Source: Microbacterium terrae (GTDB taxonomy: Bacteria; Actinomycetota; Actinomycetes; Actinomycetales; Microbacteriaceae). From it: a DNA stretch of 64,000 bases. Shown piece after piece: positions 1-9,224 of this stretch (positions are counted from its first letter, which is position 1; each line of letters begins with the position of its first letter). The position numbers were made by a program, and so were the translations under genes. Where the stretch lies: positions 3,410,001 through 3,474,000 of the forward strand of contig NZ_JAFDSS010000001.1 in the NCBI RefSeq assembly GCF_017831975.1, written 5' to 3'. Below the pieces are notes generated by a model, which saw only the letters and a program-made list of their open reading frames with translations, had not been told where the DNA came from and did no database searches.

Positions 1-1
1 C

Positions 2-814
2 GTCGGCGAAGTCGTCGTCATGGTCGTCCTCTCGGTTCTCGTCCTCGTCGTTGCGTTCCCGGTCATCTACGCGCTGCTGCAGTCCTTCCGCACCTACTCC
101 GAGATCACCATCGACCCGATGGGGCTCCCCACGAGCTTCACCCTCGACAACTACATCGCGCTGTTCCAGCAGACCGACTACCCGGAAGCCCTGCTGAACA
201 CGGTGATCATCACGGTGGGCACAGTTGTGCTGCTGGTCGCCATCGTCCCGATGGCCGCGTGGGGCATCGAGCGCATCGGCGGAGGATGGGGACGCTTCCT
301 CTACATCCTCTTCATCGCCGGCCTCATGATCCCGTTCCAGGTGCGCATGATCCCCTTGGTCAAGGCCTTCAACGAGGTGGGGCTCTACAGCACCCTGACG
401 GCCGTCATCCTCGTCCACCTGGGCGGCGCAGCGAGCTTCGGCATCCTGCTGTACTGCAGCTTCATCAAGGGCATCCCGATCGATGTCGAAGAGGCTGCCC
501 ACGTCGACGGCGCCGGCCGCTTCCGGACGTTCTGGTCCATCGTGTTCCCGATGCTCCTGCCCGTGACGAGTGCTTTCGTCATCATCCAGGCGCTGGGACT
601 GTGGAACGACTTCTTCATCCCGCTGGTGTTCCTCGACTCGTCGAACGCGGGCACGATCAACGTCGCGCTGAACCGGATGGTGGGCCTGCTCACGTCGCAG
701 TGGCAGCTCATCTACACCGGCGCGATCCTTGCGATCGTCCCGTCGATCGCGATCTTCGCCGCGTTCCAGCGCTACTTCATCAAGGGCATGTCGGTCGGGG
801 CGGTGAAGGGATGA
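2..814 (+). CDS. Carbohydrate ABC transporter permease (MalG type), 5' partial
   Basis: Inner-membrane permease of a CUT1-type sugar importer. The frame is open to the window edge. The first ATG (20) sits almost inside the first membrane segment, so a short N-terminal tail probably lies upstream. About six hydrophobic segments are visible. The EAA loop that contacts the ATPase is clear: EEAAHVDGA at residues 157-165 counted from the ATG at 20, followed by a conserved FP...LP stretch. The stop overlaps the next start (ATGA, 811-814), so the genes are translationally coupled. The matching MalF permease and binding protein would lie upstream, outside the window. The downstream glycosidases suggest the substrate is a plant oligosaccharide such as a galactoside or xyloside; that is inference. 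Confidence 0.93.
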   Translation, partial: VGEVVVMVVLSVLVLVVAFPVIYALLQSFRTYSEITIDPMGLPTSFTLDNYIALFQQTDYPEALLNTVIITVGTVVLLVAIVPMAAWGIERIGGGWGRFLYILFIAGLMIPFQVRMIPLVKAFNEVGLYSTLTAVILVHLGGAASFGILLYCSFIKGIPIDVEEAAHVDGAGRFRTFWSIVFPMLLPVTSAFVIIQALGLWNDFFIPLVFLDSSNAGTINVALNRMVGLLTSQWQLIYTGAILAIVPSIAIFAAFQRYFIKGMSVGAVKG

Positions 815-1530
815 CCGCCGCACCGACCGCGGGCCGCCGCACGGGCTCACGTACGCAGCGGCTGCTCGGCTACGACGGACCAGTCGCCACGATGCTGCTC
901 GCCACCTTCCAGTACTTCATCGTGTCGGTGTCGTTCGTCGCTGCGCTCGCCCCGGTGCTCGCCTTCCAGGCCCTCGTCGGCTGGCAGGCCACGCACCTGG
1001 CGATCTGGCTCGGCGCGCTCTCGCTGGTCACGCTCTTCCCCGGCCTCCACGGGCTGTTGCAGGCAGCCGAGGCCCTGCGCGAAGACGGTGCTGCTGCCCG
1101 CGCCGGCCGTGTGTTCTGGCATGGGTTCGCCCGCGCCGTACGGACGCTTCCGTGGGCCGCCGTGGGGATCGTGGTCATCGCACTGTTGATCGGCTACGAC
1201 CTCGCACTCCTGGGATCGAGCGACCTCGTCTTCCTCATCGCCATGGCCGCAATCGGGGTGACGGTGATCATCGCGATCGCCGTCTCGATCGTCGCCGGCA
1301 AGGGTGAGCAGCAGCGCCCGCTTGCTCTCGCGACGGCGGCCGCCGCAGCAGTGGGGAAACGCCCTCACGCTGCCCTCGCATGGCTGATGCTCGCAGGACT
1401 TGCCGTCGCAGCGACCACGATCCCGGTCGTCGGCGCCGTCGCGTGGTTCTTCGCCCCAGCGGGAGCGGCAGTGGCGATCCAGATCTGCAACCGCGCCCTC
1501 GGATTCGACGCGAAGACGGCGGGCCGCTGA
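811..1530 (+). CDS. YesL-like (DUF624) integral membrane protein
   Basis: A 239-aa membrane protein with a short polar, Arg-containing N-terminus and about five or six hydrophobic segments. Size, topology and position between a CUT1 permease and glycosidases fit the YesL/DUF624 family, which often accompanies sugar ABC transporters in Firmicutes and Actinobacteria; its biochemical role is unknown. The ATG at 811 overlaps the permease stop by 4 nt, and the next start (GTG 1533) follows 2 nt after this stop, so the gene belongs to the glycan operon. I assigned the family by topology and context more than by signature motifs. Confidence 0.72.
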   Translation: MTAAPTAGRRTGSRTQRLLGYDGPVATMLLATFQYFIVSVSFVAALAPVLAFQALVGWQATHLAIWLGALSLVTLFPGLHGLLQAAEALREDGAAARAGRVFWHGFARAVRTLPWAAVGIVVIALLIGYDLALLGSSDLVFLIAMAAIGVTVIIAIAVSIVAGKGEQQRPLALATAAAAAVGKRPHAALAWLMLAGLAVAATTIPVVGAVAWFFAPAGAAVAIQICNRALGFDAKTAGR

Positions 1531-1532
1531 TC

Positions 1533-3644
1533 GTGACACTGCAAGACATCGCCACCGGAACGCTCACCGAACGCGCCCAGCGCATCGGCGCCTTCGCCGT
1601 GCACTGGTCGCCCGACCGCCCCGCCTCACTATCCGTCCCGGGCTCCGACATCGTCGGGCGCCCCGAAGTCGCGCTGGTCGAGGTGTTCACCTCGGCCGAA
1701 CAGCGTGCGCGCACCAGCCAGGCCTACATCCGATCCGGCGTCGGTTCGCGGATGCGGGTGCAGTCCGTCGACGGCGACCACAGCCAGATCGTCGTCACGC
1801 AGACCGACCCGGTCACCGGGCTCGAGGCATCCACCCTGCTGACCGCGGCGACCGCGGACACTCTGCGGGTCGAGACGCGGATCACGAACGGATCGGATTC
1901 GACCATTGTCCTCACCGCGGTGGGTTCTGTGACGATCGGGATCGGCCGTACCGAAGCCGACCTCGACACGCTCACGGTGTCGACCGCGCGCAGCGAGTGG
2001 CTCGCCGAGAATCGGTGGTCGGAAGTGTCGCTGCGCGAGAGCGTCCCCGATCTCTCGCTGCCGATTCACGGCCAGGACGGCCGGGGGCACGCATCGTGGA
2101 CGAGCCATGGGGCCTGGTCGACCGGTGAACTCCTCCCAGTCGGCGTCCTCACCGACACCGCGACCGGACACGCCCTCGCGTGGCAGATCGAATCAAGCGC
2201 GGGTTGGCACGTCGACATCAGCCAGGGGGCGGCGGGAGCCGCTCTCACCCTCCTCGGCCCCACCGACCTCGAGAATCACTTCGCCCAGACCCTTCCGCCG
2301 GGCGCGGGGTTCGACGCCGTGCCGGTGGCGCTCACCGTGTCGGCTACGGGGCGCGACGCCGCTCTGGCCGCCCTGACCCCGTACCGGCGCACGCTTCGTC
2401 CGGATGCAGCGGGCGAGGGCTTGCCGGTCGTCTACAACGACTTCATGAACACGCTGATGGGGCAGCCCTCGACCGACAAGCTGATCCCACTCATCCGTGC
2501 CGCTTCTGAGGCCGGCGCCGAGGTGTTCTGTATTGACGCGGGGTGGTTCGCCGATCCCGCGATCGGCGACTGGTGGTCGACCGTCGGTGAGTGGCGCGAG
2601 GCATGCAGTCGGTTCGATGAGGCGGGGCTGCGCGGGGTGATCGACGAGATTCACCGATTGGGCATGCGCTCGGGGCTCTGGCTCGAACCGGAGGTCGTCG
2701 GTGTCCGCAGCCCGGCGGCATCGACCCTGCCGGACGAAGCCTTCTTCCACCGGTTCGGTGCGCGGGTGCAGGAGCACGAGCGTTACCATCTCGACTTCCG
2801 TCACCCCGCAGCCAGAGCGCACGTCGACGCGACCGTCGACCACCTGGTGGCCGAGTATGGAGTCACCTACCTGAAGCTGGACTACAACATCAATCCTGGA
2901 GCCGGGACCGAACAGGATGCCACGGCTCCCGGTGCGGGTCTTCTCGGGCACGTGCGCGCCTACCGCGACTGGCTCGTGGATGTGCAGCAGAGGCATCCTG
3001 GGCTCCTGCTCGAGAACTGCAGCTCGGGCGCGATGCGGGCCGACTACGGTCTTCTCGCCGTGACCCATCTTCAGTCGACGACGGACCAGCAGGACTTCCT
3101 GCGATATCCACCGGTCGCGGCATCCGCGCCCGCTTCCATCCTGCCCGAGCAATGCGGGAACTGGGCGTACCCCGCGGCCGACATGACGGATGCCGAGACG
3201 GCATTCACGCTCGTGACCGGCCTCAGCGGGCGCCTGTACCTGTCAGGCTTCCTCGGGCAGCTGCGCCCGTCGCAACGTGCTCTGGTCTCCGAGGCGACAG
3301 TGCTGCACAAGGTACTGCGCACCGAACTCTCGAGCTCGACGCCGTTCTGGCCGCTGGGGCTGCCGGGATGGGATGACGAGGTCATATGCCTGGGGTTGCA
3401 TACACCCGAGAGCGACCTGCTGTTCGTGTGGGACCGCGGCCTCGACTCTCGCGAGGTGCTGATTCCCGGCGTCATCGGCGAGACTTCGGTGCTGTTCCCT
3501 GCGGGTGCCGACGAGTGGACGGCGATGAACACCCGCTACGGCTTGCTGCTGGGCACGAGCGCGGGAGCTGACGCCCGCGTGTTCCGGGTCGACACGAACC
3601 CGGACGGGCGCAGACGCGACTATCGCGATGAGAAAGGCGATCTG
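1533..3644 (+). CDS. GH36 alpha-galactosidase domain, reading without a stop into the dehydrogenase
   Basis: Hydrolyses terminal alpha-1,6-galactosyl residues of raffinose-type sugars or galactomannan. The chosen start is GTG 1533, 2 nt after the previous stop; longer starts would overlap the YesL-like gene. The GH36 layout is complete: an N-terminal beta-sandwich, then a TIM barrel from about residue 300 (VYNDFMNT, FCIDAGWF, GLWLEPE). The nucleophile lies in YLKLDYN (Asp450), followed by ENCSSGAMRADYG, and the probable acid/base is Asp518 in STTDQQD. A C-terminal beta domain reaches about residue 695. No signal peptide is seen, so it is probably cytoplasmic and acts on imported oligosaccharides. 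There is no stop codon at the end of the family's usual length (about 700 aa): the frame continues into residue 705, the Met that begins a D-2-hydroxyacid dehydrogenase. The end given here is the domain boundary, not a stop. Confidence 0.9.
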
Positions 3645-4619
3645 ATGAAGGCCATGATGGTGATGGCTCCGGACGCCCGGGACCTCGTCTTCACCGAGGA
3701 TGACCTCGCGAAACTGCGCGGCATGCTGGACGTCGACACCGATCGGATGATCACGTCGCTGGACGCGCTGTCCGACGCGGAGCGCGCTCGCACCGAGGTG
3801 CTCGTCACAGGATGGGGGACGCCCGACATCGGGCCGGCGGAACTGGACGCGCTTCCGTCGCTTCGGGCGGTCGTCCACTGGGGGGGCGGCGTGGGCTTCC
3901 TCGACGCATCCGTCGCCGATCGCGGGATCGCGGTGTCATCCGCCCGCGCCGCGAACGCAATTCCGGTCGCGCAGTTCACCGTCGCCATGATCGTCCTCGC
4001 CGCGAAGGAGGCGTTCTGGGCATCGCGCACCTACGGAGCCGAGCAGCGCTTCATCGACCGCGAGGCCGAGCTGGCGCACACCGGACTGTACCGATCCACG
4101 ATCGGCGTCGTCGGTGCCTCCAGCATCGGTTCGATGACGATGGAGATCCTGAAGGACTACGACGTCGACGTTCTGGTGTACGACCCCCACCTCACACAGG
4201 AGCGCGCGGCTCTCCTCGGTGCCGAGATCGTCGATGACCTCGTCGAGCTCGCCCGACGCACCTCCATCCTGTCGATCCACACGCCCGACATCCCGGAGCT
4301 GCGCGGCATGATCTCGCGTGACGTGCTCGCCGCCCTTCCGGACGGGGCGACGGTCATCAACACTGCGCGGGGCCGGTTGGTCGATCAGGTCGCGCTTGTC
4401 GAAGAGCTCCAGTCAGGGCGGCTGCGAGCGATCCTCGACGTCACCCACCCTGAGGTGCTCCCTGCAGGACACCCGCTGTACACACTGCCGAACGTCTTCC
4501 TCACACCCCACCTGGCTGGTTCGGTGGGGAGCGAATTGCGCAGGCTCGGCGCCACCGCCACTGACGAGATCGAGCGCCTCGTCACCGGTCAGGCATTCCA
4601 GCATCCGATCACTCCCTGA
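3645..4619 (+). CDS. D-isomer-specific 2-hydroxyacid dehydrogenase (NAD-binding), in frame with the GH36
   Basis: A 324-aa D-2-hydroxyacid dehydrogenase that would interconvert 2-oxoacids and D-2-hydroxyacids with NAD(P)H. Visible parts are the Rossmann motif GVVGASSIGSM near residue 155, the substrate/catalytic Arg in NTARGRLVD, a Glu in DVTHPEVLPAGHP, and the catalytic His in LTPHLAGS. ATG 3645 is preceded by a purine-rich GAGAAAGG at a suitable distance and gives a protein of normal family length, so independent initiation is likely. The upstream alpha-galactosidase reads straight into this ATG. Similar dehydrogenases occur in sugar catabolic operons, but the substrate cannot be told from sequence. 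GH43 follows 15 nt downstream. Confidence 0.88.
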   Translation: MKAMMVMAPDARDLVFTEDDLAKLRGMLDVDTDRMITSLDALSDAERARTEVLVTGWGTPDIGPAELDALPSLRAVVHWGGGVGFLDASVADRGIAVSSARAANAIPVAQFTVAMIVLAAKEAFWASRTYGAEQRFIDREAELAHTGLYRSTIGVVGASSIGSMTMEILKDYDVDVLVYDPHLTQERAALLGAEIVDDLVELARRTSILSIHTPDIPELRGMISRDVLAALPDGATVINTARGRLVDQVALVEELQSGRLRAILDVTHPEVLPAGHPLYTLPNVFLTPHLAGSVGSELRRLGATATDEIERLVTGQAFQHPITP

Positions 4620-4634
4620 GCGAGGCCACGCCGC

Positions 4635-6209
4635 ATGGCAACGATCCATAACCCCGTGCTGCGGGGCTTCAACCCCGACCCGTCGATCGTGCGTGTCGGC
4701 GAGGACTACTACCTCGCCACCAGCACATTCGAGTACCACCCGGCCGTCCGCCTCCATCACTCGCGCGACCTGGCGAACTGGACCGTCGTCGGGCATGCGC
4801 TCGACGACGGGTTCGATCTGCAGGGCATTCCGGACTCGGGTGGGGTGTGGGCGCCGAGCCTCAGCCACACCGACGGAACGTTCTGGTTGGCGTACTCCAT
4901 CGTGCGCACGATGGACGGCGACGACAAGGACATCGACAACTACCTCGTCACCGCGGACTCGATCGAGGGCCCTTGGTCCGAGCCGATACATCTCGGCTCG
5001 CGCGGCTTCGACTTCTCGTTCTTCCACGACACCGACGGCACCCACTGGATCGTCGGCGTGCAGTGGGACCAGCGACCCGAGCATGCGTCGTTCAGCGGTC
5101 TCGTCCTCGAGCAGTACTTGCCTGACGAGCGTCGCACCAGCGGCGAGGCGACGGTCATCTACCGCGAGGACGTGCTGGTCGAGGGGCCGAACCTGTACCG
5201 CATCGGGGACGAGTATGTGCTGACGATCGCGTCGGGCGGCACCGGCTGGAACCACAGCATCACCACAGCCCGATCCGCAAACCTCACCGGTCCCTACGAG
5301 CGCGACCCGTGGCCCGCGATGCTGACCAGCCGCGACGCCCCCGGCACGCCGTTGCAGAAGGCCGGGCACGGTGAGCTGGTGCAGACACCCGGAGGCGAGT
5401 GGATGCTGGCGCACCTTGCGAGCCGTCCGACACTGCATCTCGGCGAGCGCTATTGCACCCTGGGGCGTGAGACTTCGCTTCAGGCGGTCGTGTTCGAGGA
5501 CGGATGGCTGCGGCTGCGCGACGGCGGCCACCACGGCGAGATCGACGTCGAGATTCCCGGCGTCGAGCGCGAGGTCGGCGACGCCCCCTCCGACCAGGGG
5601 GCTTCGTGGACCGACACCTTCGCCGACGGCATCGACAGCCGCCGCTGGTCGACCCTGCGGGTCGCTCCCGATCCGGCGGTGTTCGACACTTCCACAAGCT
5701 CGCTGCGGCTGCGCGGCGGTCACTCGACGGCGTCGGTGTTCGAGCAGTCCTTGCTCCTCACCCGTGTCCAGGAGCACCATGCCACGTTCGAGGCGGTGAT
5801 CGACGCCGAGCCCCGCACCACACGTGAAGCTGCCGGGATCGTCGCCTGGTACGACCGTCAGGGCTGGATCTGGATGCAGCTGTCGTGGGATGAGACTGCG
5901 GGTCGCAGCATCCGGGTCATCGTGAGGGAGCCGGGGCGCACCACCCGATCTGACGCGGTCAGCGTTCCGGATGGCGCGCTGCGCCTGCGCGCAGAGCTGC
6001 ACGGACCGGCTCTCACCTTCGCGTGGGCGACCGAGACGGGGGAGTGGATGCCCCTACCCGGCGAGTATCCGGCATGGATGCTGTCGGATGACTTCGGTCC
6101 GAGACTGCGCTTCACCGGCATGTTCTTCGGAGTGCGTGCCGAGGATCTCGATGGTCGCGGATGGGGTGCCGGCATCCGTTCTGCCTCGCTGAGCCAGACG
6201 CAGGTCTGA
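4635..6209 (+). CDS. GH43 family glycosidase (beta-xylosidase / alpha-arabinofuranosidase type)
   Basis: A 524-aa intracellular GH43 enzyme, predicted to cleave xylose or arabinose residues from hemicellulose fragments. The five-bladed propeller fills residues 1-310. The general base is Asp15 in FNPDPSI, the pKa-modulating residue is Asp126 in GFDFSFF, and the general acid is Glu183 in VEGPNLY. Residues from about 325 to 520 form a beta-sandwich like the accessory C-terminal domain of XynB-type beta-xylosidases. There is no signal peptide. It is the last gene of the forward operon and is convergent with the LacI gene. Paired with the alpha-galactosidase, it suggests use of mixed plant side-chain sugars. 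Confidence 0.9.
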   Translation: MATIHNPVLRGFNPDPSIVRVGEDYYLATSTFEYHPAVRLHHSRDLANWTVVGHALDDGFDLQGIPDSGGVWAPSLSHTDGTFWLAYSIVRTMDGDDKDIDNYLVTADSIEGPWSEPIHLGSRGFDFSFFHDTDGTHWIVGVQWDQRPEHASFSGLVLEQYLPDERRTSGEATVIYREDVLVEGPNLYRIGDEYVLTIASGGTGWNHSITTARSANLTGPYERDPWPAMLTSRDAPGTPLQKAGHGELVQTPGGEWMLAHLASRPTLHLGERYCTLGRETSLQAVVFEDGWLRLRDGGHHGEIDVEIPGVEREVGDAPSDQGASWTDTFADGIDSRRWSTLRVAPDPAVFDTSTSSLRLRGGHSTASVFEQSLLLTRVQEHHATFEAVIDAEPRTTREAAGIVAWYDRQGWIWMQLSWDETAGRSIRVIVREPGRTTRSDAVSVPDGALRLRAELHGPALTFAWATETGEWMPLPGEYPAWMLSDDFGPRLRFTGMFFGVRAEDLDGRGWGAGIRSASLSQTQV

Positions 6210-6350
6210 CCTGCCGGATCTTCTTGCCCGGTCGCGGGTGATCATCGACGTCGATCTCTCGCGCTTGGTACGGGTCGACTCACGCACCATGTTCGAGACT
6301 TCATCCGCAAGATCGTGGCGTTCGTCGGCTGAGTTCCGCGCTCGGGTCGG

Positions 6351-7433
6351 CTACGCGCCCGCGGCGGGGCCGGAGGATCGGCGCGCGATGAACTCGCTCG
6401 GCAGTACGACGGGGCCTTCGTAGGGGAGGTCTCCGACCGCGATACGCCCTGCCATCACGCCGACCTCGTGGAACGGGGCGTGCACGGTGGACAGCGACGG
6501 CGTCAGATAGGCCGCGAGGGGCATGTCGTCGAATCCGACGACCGAAGCGTCGTCGGGAACGCGCACGCCGTCTGCCCGGAGGGCCTCCGAAATGCCGACC
6601 GCGATGATGTCGGTCTGACACACGTACGCGGTCACATCTCGGTGCGCGGCGCGGAATGTGTGGAGGATCTCCTCCGCCTGATCGGTGAAGTTATCGGTGT
6701 GCATCACCAGTGCATCGTCGACCGCGATGCCCGCACGCTGCATGGCCGTTCGGTAGCCGCGGTAACGCTGCTCGGAAGTGGTCATACGCTCGGTCTCGCC
6801 CACGTAGGCGATGCGGCGATGCCCGTGCGCGACAAGGTGATCCACCGCTGCCTCGATACCGCCGACGTGGTCGTAGTCGATGCTCGCGATGTTCGGCATG
6901 CCCTCGATCGCGGGGCGACCGCAGAGGATCAGCTGCGCACCGACCCGAGCGAGCTTCTCGGAATATGCGGCCGCGCGTTCGGCGAAGACCTCGTCGGTCG
7001 GCGTCGAACCGACCAGCAGCACGGCGGCGGCGCGCTGCTCGCTCAGCGAGTCGATGAGCTCGGCTTCGACCTCCGGGTCGCCATGCGTGGTGCACATCAT
7101 GAACAGGTGATGATGCGAGGTGGCGATGCTCTCGGCGCCCGATGCCATCGCAGCGAACGTCGGCCCGACCATCTGGCTCGACACGAACGCGATGCTGCGT
7201 CGGCCCATGCCCATCATCGATCGGGCGAGGCCGTTGACGACGTACCCCAGTTCGTCCGCGGCGGCGAGCACCCGCGCATGGCTCGCTGCCTTGCCCGTAC
7301 CCCGGCCGGCCAAGACGCGCGATGCCGTCGCGGTCGACACGCCGGCGAGCCGTGCGACGTCCGCGAGATTCGCGCGACCGACAGGCTCGGGGCCCCGAGA
7401 CGGGGCGCCATTACGCGCTGATGAGGTGCTCAC
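6351..7433 (-). CDS. LacI family transcriptional regulator (glycan locus)
   Basis: A 360-aa repressor. The helix-turn-helix lies at about residues 20-45 (LADVARLAGVSTATASRVL), followed by the hinge and a periplasmic-binding-protein-like effector domain with IAYVGETER and VVGFDDMP. I chose GTG 7433 over the upstream TTG (7475). The GTG lies 7 nt after a TAGATT -10 box, as in other leaderless genes here, whereas the longer form would put a palindromic operator inside the coding region. An AGCGCT-centred operator at 7455-7466 implies autoregulation. It most likely controls the convergent glycosidase/permease operon; the effector is unknown. Confidence 0.92.
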   Translation of the reverse strand: MSTSSARNGAPSRGPEPVGRANLADVARLAGVSTATASRVLAGRGTGKAASHARVLAAADELGYVVNGLARSMMGMGRRSIAFVSSQMVGPTFAAMASGAESIATSHHHLFMMCTTHGDPEVEAELIDSLSEQRAAAVLLVGSTPTDEVFAERAAAYSEKLARVGAQLILCGRPAIEGMPNIASIDYDHVGGIEAAVDHLVAHGHRRIAYVGETERMTTSEQRYRGYRTAMQRAGIAVDDALVMHTDNFTDQAEEILHTFRAAHRDVTAYVCQTDIIAVGISEALRADGVRVPDDASVVGFDDMPLAAYLTPSLSTVHAPFHEVGVMAGRIAVGDLPYEGPVVLPSEFIARRSSGPAAGA

Positions 7434-7440
7434 AGAGGCC

Positions 7441-7446
7441 AATCTA
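7441..7446 (-). promoter_or_regulatory. -10 box of leaderless lacI transcript
   Basis: TAGATT on the minus strand, with 7 nt between it and GTG 7433. No Shine-Dalgarno sequence precedes that GTG, so transcription and translation probably start at the same base. Confidence 0.55.
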
Positions 7447-7454
7447 CGGGACGG

Positions 7455-7466
7455 GAGAGCGCTTTC
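7455..7466. promoter_or_regulatory. LacI-type operator
   Basis: GAGAGCGCTTTC is a palindrome with one mismatch, centred on AGCGCT, the CG-centred form typical of LacI-family operators. It lies just upstream of the -10 box of the lacI gene, where bound repressor would block RNA polymerase. It is likely an autoregulatory site of the adjacent LacI protein. Confidence 0.55.
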
Positions 7467-7499
7467 GAGCGTCAATCGCGGTGTTCAGTGGGCTGGATC

Positions 7500-7511
7500 G
7501 CAACTAGTTGC
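7500..7511. promoter_or_regulatory. Perfect 12-bp palindrome
   Basis: GCAACTAGTTGC is a perfect palindrome in the 211-bp spacer between the lacI start and the FAH gene end. It is unlike the AGCGCT operator and could bind another regulator of lacI. The rest of the spacer shows nothing recognisable. Confidence 0.35.
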
Positions 7512-7644
7512 AATTCGTGGGCTCGTTCCGTATGCCCCGATTCGCGCAGCCCGCCGGCTCAGAAGACGCCTGAGAGCCCGTCGCCATCCTCGGCAATCTC
7601 GTGAAGGCCGGCATCCTCGTACGGAAGTCCCCCCGACGCGGACC

Positions 7645-8259
7645 TCAGGCGGTCGAAGCGTCGACCACGAGGTTCTCGAGCGACGGCAGCCCCTCGGCCC
7701 AGATCCGCACCCGGTCGCCGATCCGGACCGGCACCGCGGGGGCTGGCGCGCCGCACAGGATCACGTCGCCCGGCAGCAGGTGCTGGGTGCGCGAGACCCA
7801 GGCGACGAGCTCGGGGCCGCGCACACGCAGCAGCGACGAGGCGCCGCTCGAGCGCACCTCGCCATTGACCGACACGTGGATGACGGCATCCTCGGCGGCG
7901 AACTCGGGGCCGACCATCGTCGAGAGCGGCGTCGCCAGTCCCTTCCCCTCCTGGATGCCGACGTCGGGCGTCATCAGGTCGACCGCGGTGACGTCGTTGG
8001 CGAGCGCCCACCCTCCGATCGCGGCACGGGCGGCTTCGAGACCGGCGCAGTGGACGGCGGTGCCGATCACGATCGCGAGCTCGCCTTCGGCGACGACAGT
8101 GCCTGCGGACGGGTGGATCTCGAGGGGGTCGCCGTCGCCGACGATCATCCCCGGATGCCGCGTGAAGACGCGCGGCGTGGTGTCGAAGCCGGCCTGATTC
8201 GCCGACATGCCGTAGATCATGCCGGCACGATCGGGGCGGGGATGCGCCGCCGCCGTCAC
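7645..8259 (-). CDS. Fumarylacetoacetate hydrolase (FAH) family protein
   Basis: A 204-aa protein corresponding to the FAH C-terminal catalytic domain. The family's metal-binding acids are seen in EGELAIVIG and ANDVTAVDLM, with the conserved Lys in EGKGLATP and a GPEF motif. FAH-family members hydrolyse or decarboxylate 2-oxo acids, or act on 2-keto-3-deoxy sugar acids. The start is GTG 8259, which overlaps the aldo/keto reductase stop (GTGA); a Met 14 codons later is an alternative. It is the last gene of the operon. With the upstream DHDPS-like aldolase and reductase, it suggests a non-phosphorylating sugar-acid pathway (inference). Confidence 0.85.
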   Translation of the reverse strand: MTAAAHPRPDRAGMIYGMSANQAGFDTTPRVFTRHPGMIVGDGDPLEIHPSAGTVVAEGELAIVIGTAVHCAGLEAARAAIGGWALANDVTAVDLMTPDVGIQEGKGLATPLSTMVGPEFAAEDAVIHVSVNGEVRSSGASSLLRVRGPELVAWVSRTQHLLPGDVILCGAPAPAVPVRIGDRVRIWAEGLPSLENLVVDASTA

Positions 8260-9224
8260 CACGCGTACGCCTCGGGCGCTGCGCCGCCGGGGCCCGGCCA
8301 CGTCTCGTCGAGCTCGTCGAGGACGGCATCGTCGAGCTGCACCTCGGCCGCGATCAGCATCGAGTCGAGCTGGCCGATCGTGCGCGGGCCCACGATGGCG
8401 GCCGCGAGGCCGGGCTGCGCGAGCAGCCACGACAGCGCGAGCACGGCCACCGGCATCCCGGCCGCGTCCGCGATCGCAGCGGTCCGCTCGAGCTGAGCGC
8501 TGTGCCGCGCCGCCCGCTCGGCGAAGCCGGGGTCGGAGTGGCGACGGCCGGCGGGATCGGGCGGCCCGGCGAGCAGGCCGCCCGCGAGCGGACTCCACGC
8601 GACGACGCCGATGCCGAGCGCGCGCGCTGCCGGCAGCACCTCGAGCTCGATCGTGCGCTGGGCGAGGCTGTAGACGGACTGCTCCGACACGAGCCCGAGC
8701 GACCCGCGGGCGCGGGCTGAGGTCTGCGCCATCGCGAGGTGCCAGCCCGCGAAGTTCGACGAGCCCGCGTAGAGCACCTTGCCCTGCGCACGCAGCACGT
8801 CGTAGGCCTCCCACACCTCGTCCCACCCGGCGCCGCGGTCGATGTGGTGCATCTGGTAGATGTCGATGTAGTCGGTCTTCAGCCGGCGCAGCGATGCGTC
8901 GCACGCGCGCCGGATGTTCAGAGCCGAGAGCCCGCCGTTGTTCGGCCACGGATCGGTCTCCTCGAACACCTTCGTGGCGAGGACGGTGCGCTCCCGGCGT
9001 CCTCCGCCCTGCGCGATCCAGTCGCCGATGATCTCCTCTGACGCGTGCGGTCGGTCGGGGGTGCCGTAGCGGTTCGCCGTGTCGATGTAGTTGATGCCGC
9101 TCTCGTGCGCGTGATCGAGGATCGCGTGCGCGTCAGCGGTCGACACGTGGCGGCCGAAGTTCATCGTGCCCAAGCACAGCCGCGAGACCTCGAGGCGGCT
9201 GGCGCCGAGTGCGACGTGATTCAC
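8256..9224 (-). CDS. Aldo/keto reductase
   Basis: A 322-aa NADP(H)-dependent oxidoreductase with a TIM barrel. The catalytic tetrad is visible: Asp48 and Tyr53 in YIDTANRYG, Lys85 in ATKVF, and His126 in YQMHHID. The cofactor-binding GSSNF and AIVGPRT stretches fit the AKR subgroup that includes YajO and L-glyceraldehyde reductases. GTG 9224 overlaps the stop of the DHDPS-like gene by 4 nt, and this gene's own stop overlaps the FAH start, so the three are translationally coupled. In this operon it may oxidise or reduce the imported sugar or its breakdown aldehyde; substrate unknown. Confidence 0.92.
   Translation of the reverse strand: MNHVALGASRLEVSRLCLGTMNFGRHVSTADAHAILDHAHESGINYIDTANRYGTPDRPHASEEIIGDWIAQGGGRRERTVLATKVFEETDPWPNNGGLSALNIRRACDASLRRLKTDYIDIYQMHHIDRGAGWDEVWEAYDVLRAQGKVLYAGSSNFAGWHLAMAQTSARARGSLGLVSEQSVYSLAQRTIELEVLPAARALGIGVVAWSPLAGGLLAGPPDPAGRRHSDPGFAERAARHSAQLERTAAIADAAGMPVAVLALSWLLAQPGLAAAIVGPRTIGQLDSMLIAAEVQLDDAVLDELDETWPGPGGAAPEAYAW

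Noticed and set aside
7434..7475. Longer LacI protein starting at TTG 7475
   Set aside because: It would place the AGCGCT operator and the -10 box inside the coding region; the HTH starts normally from GTG 7433.
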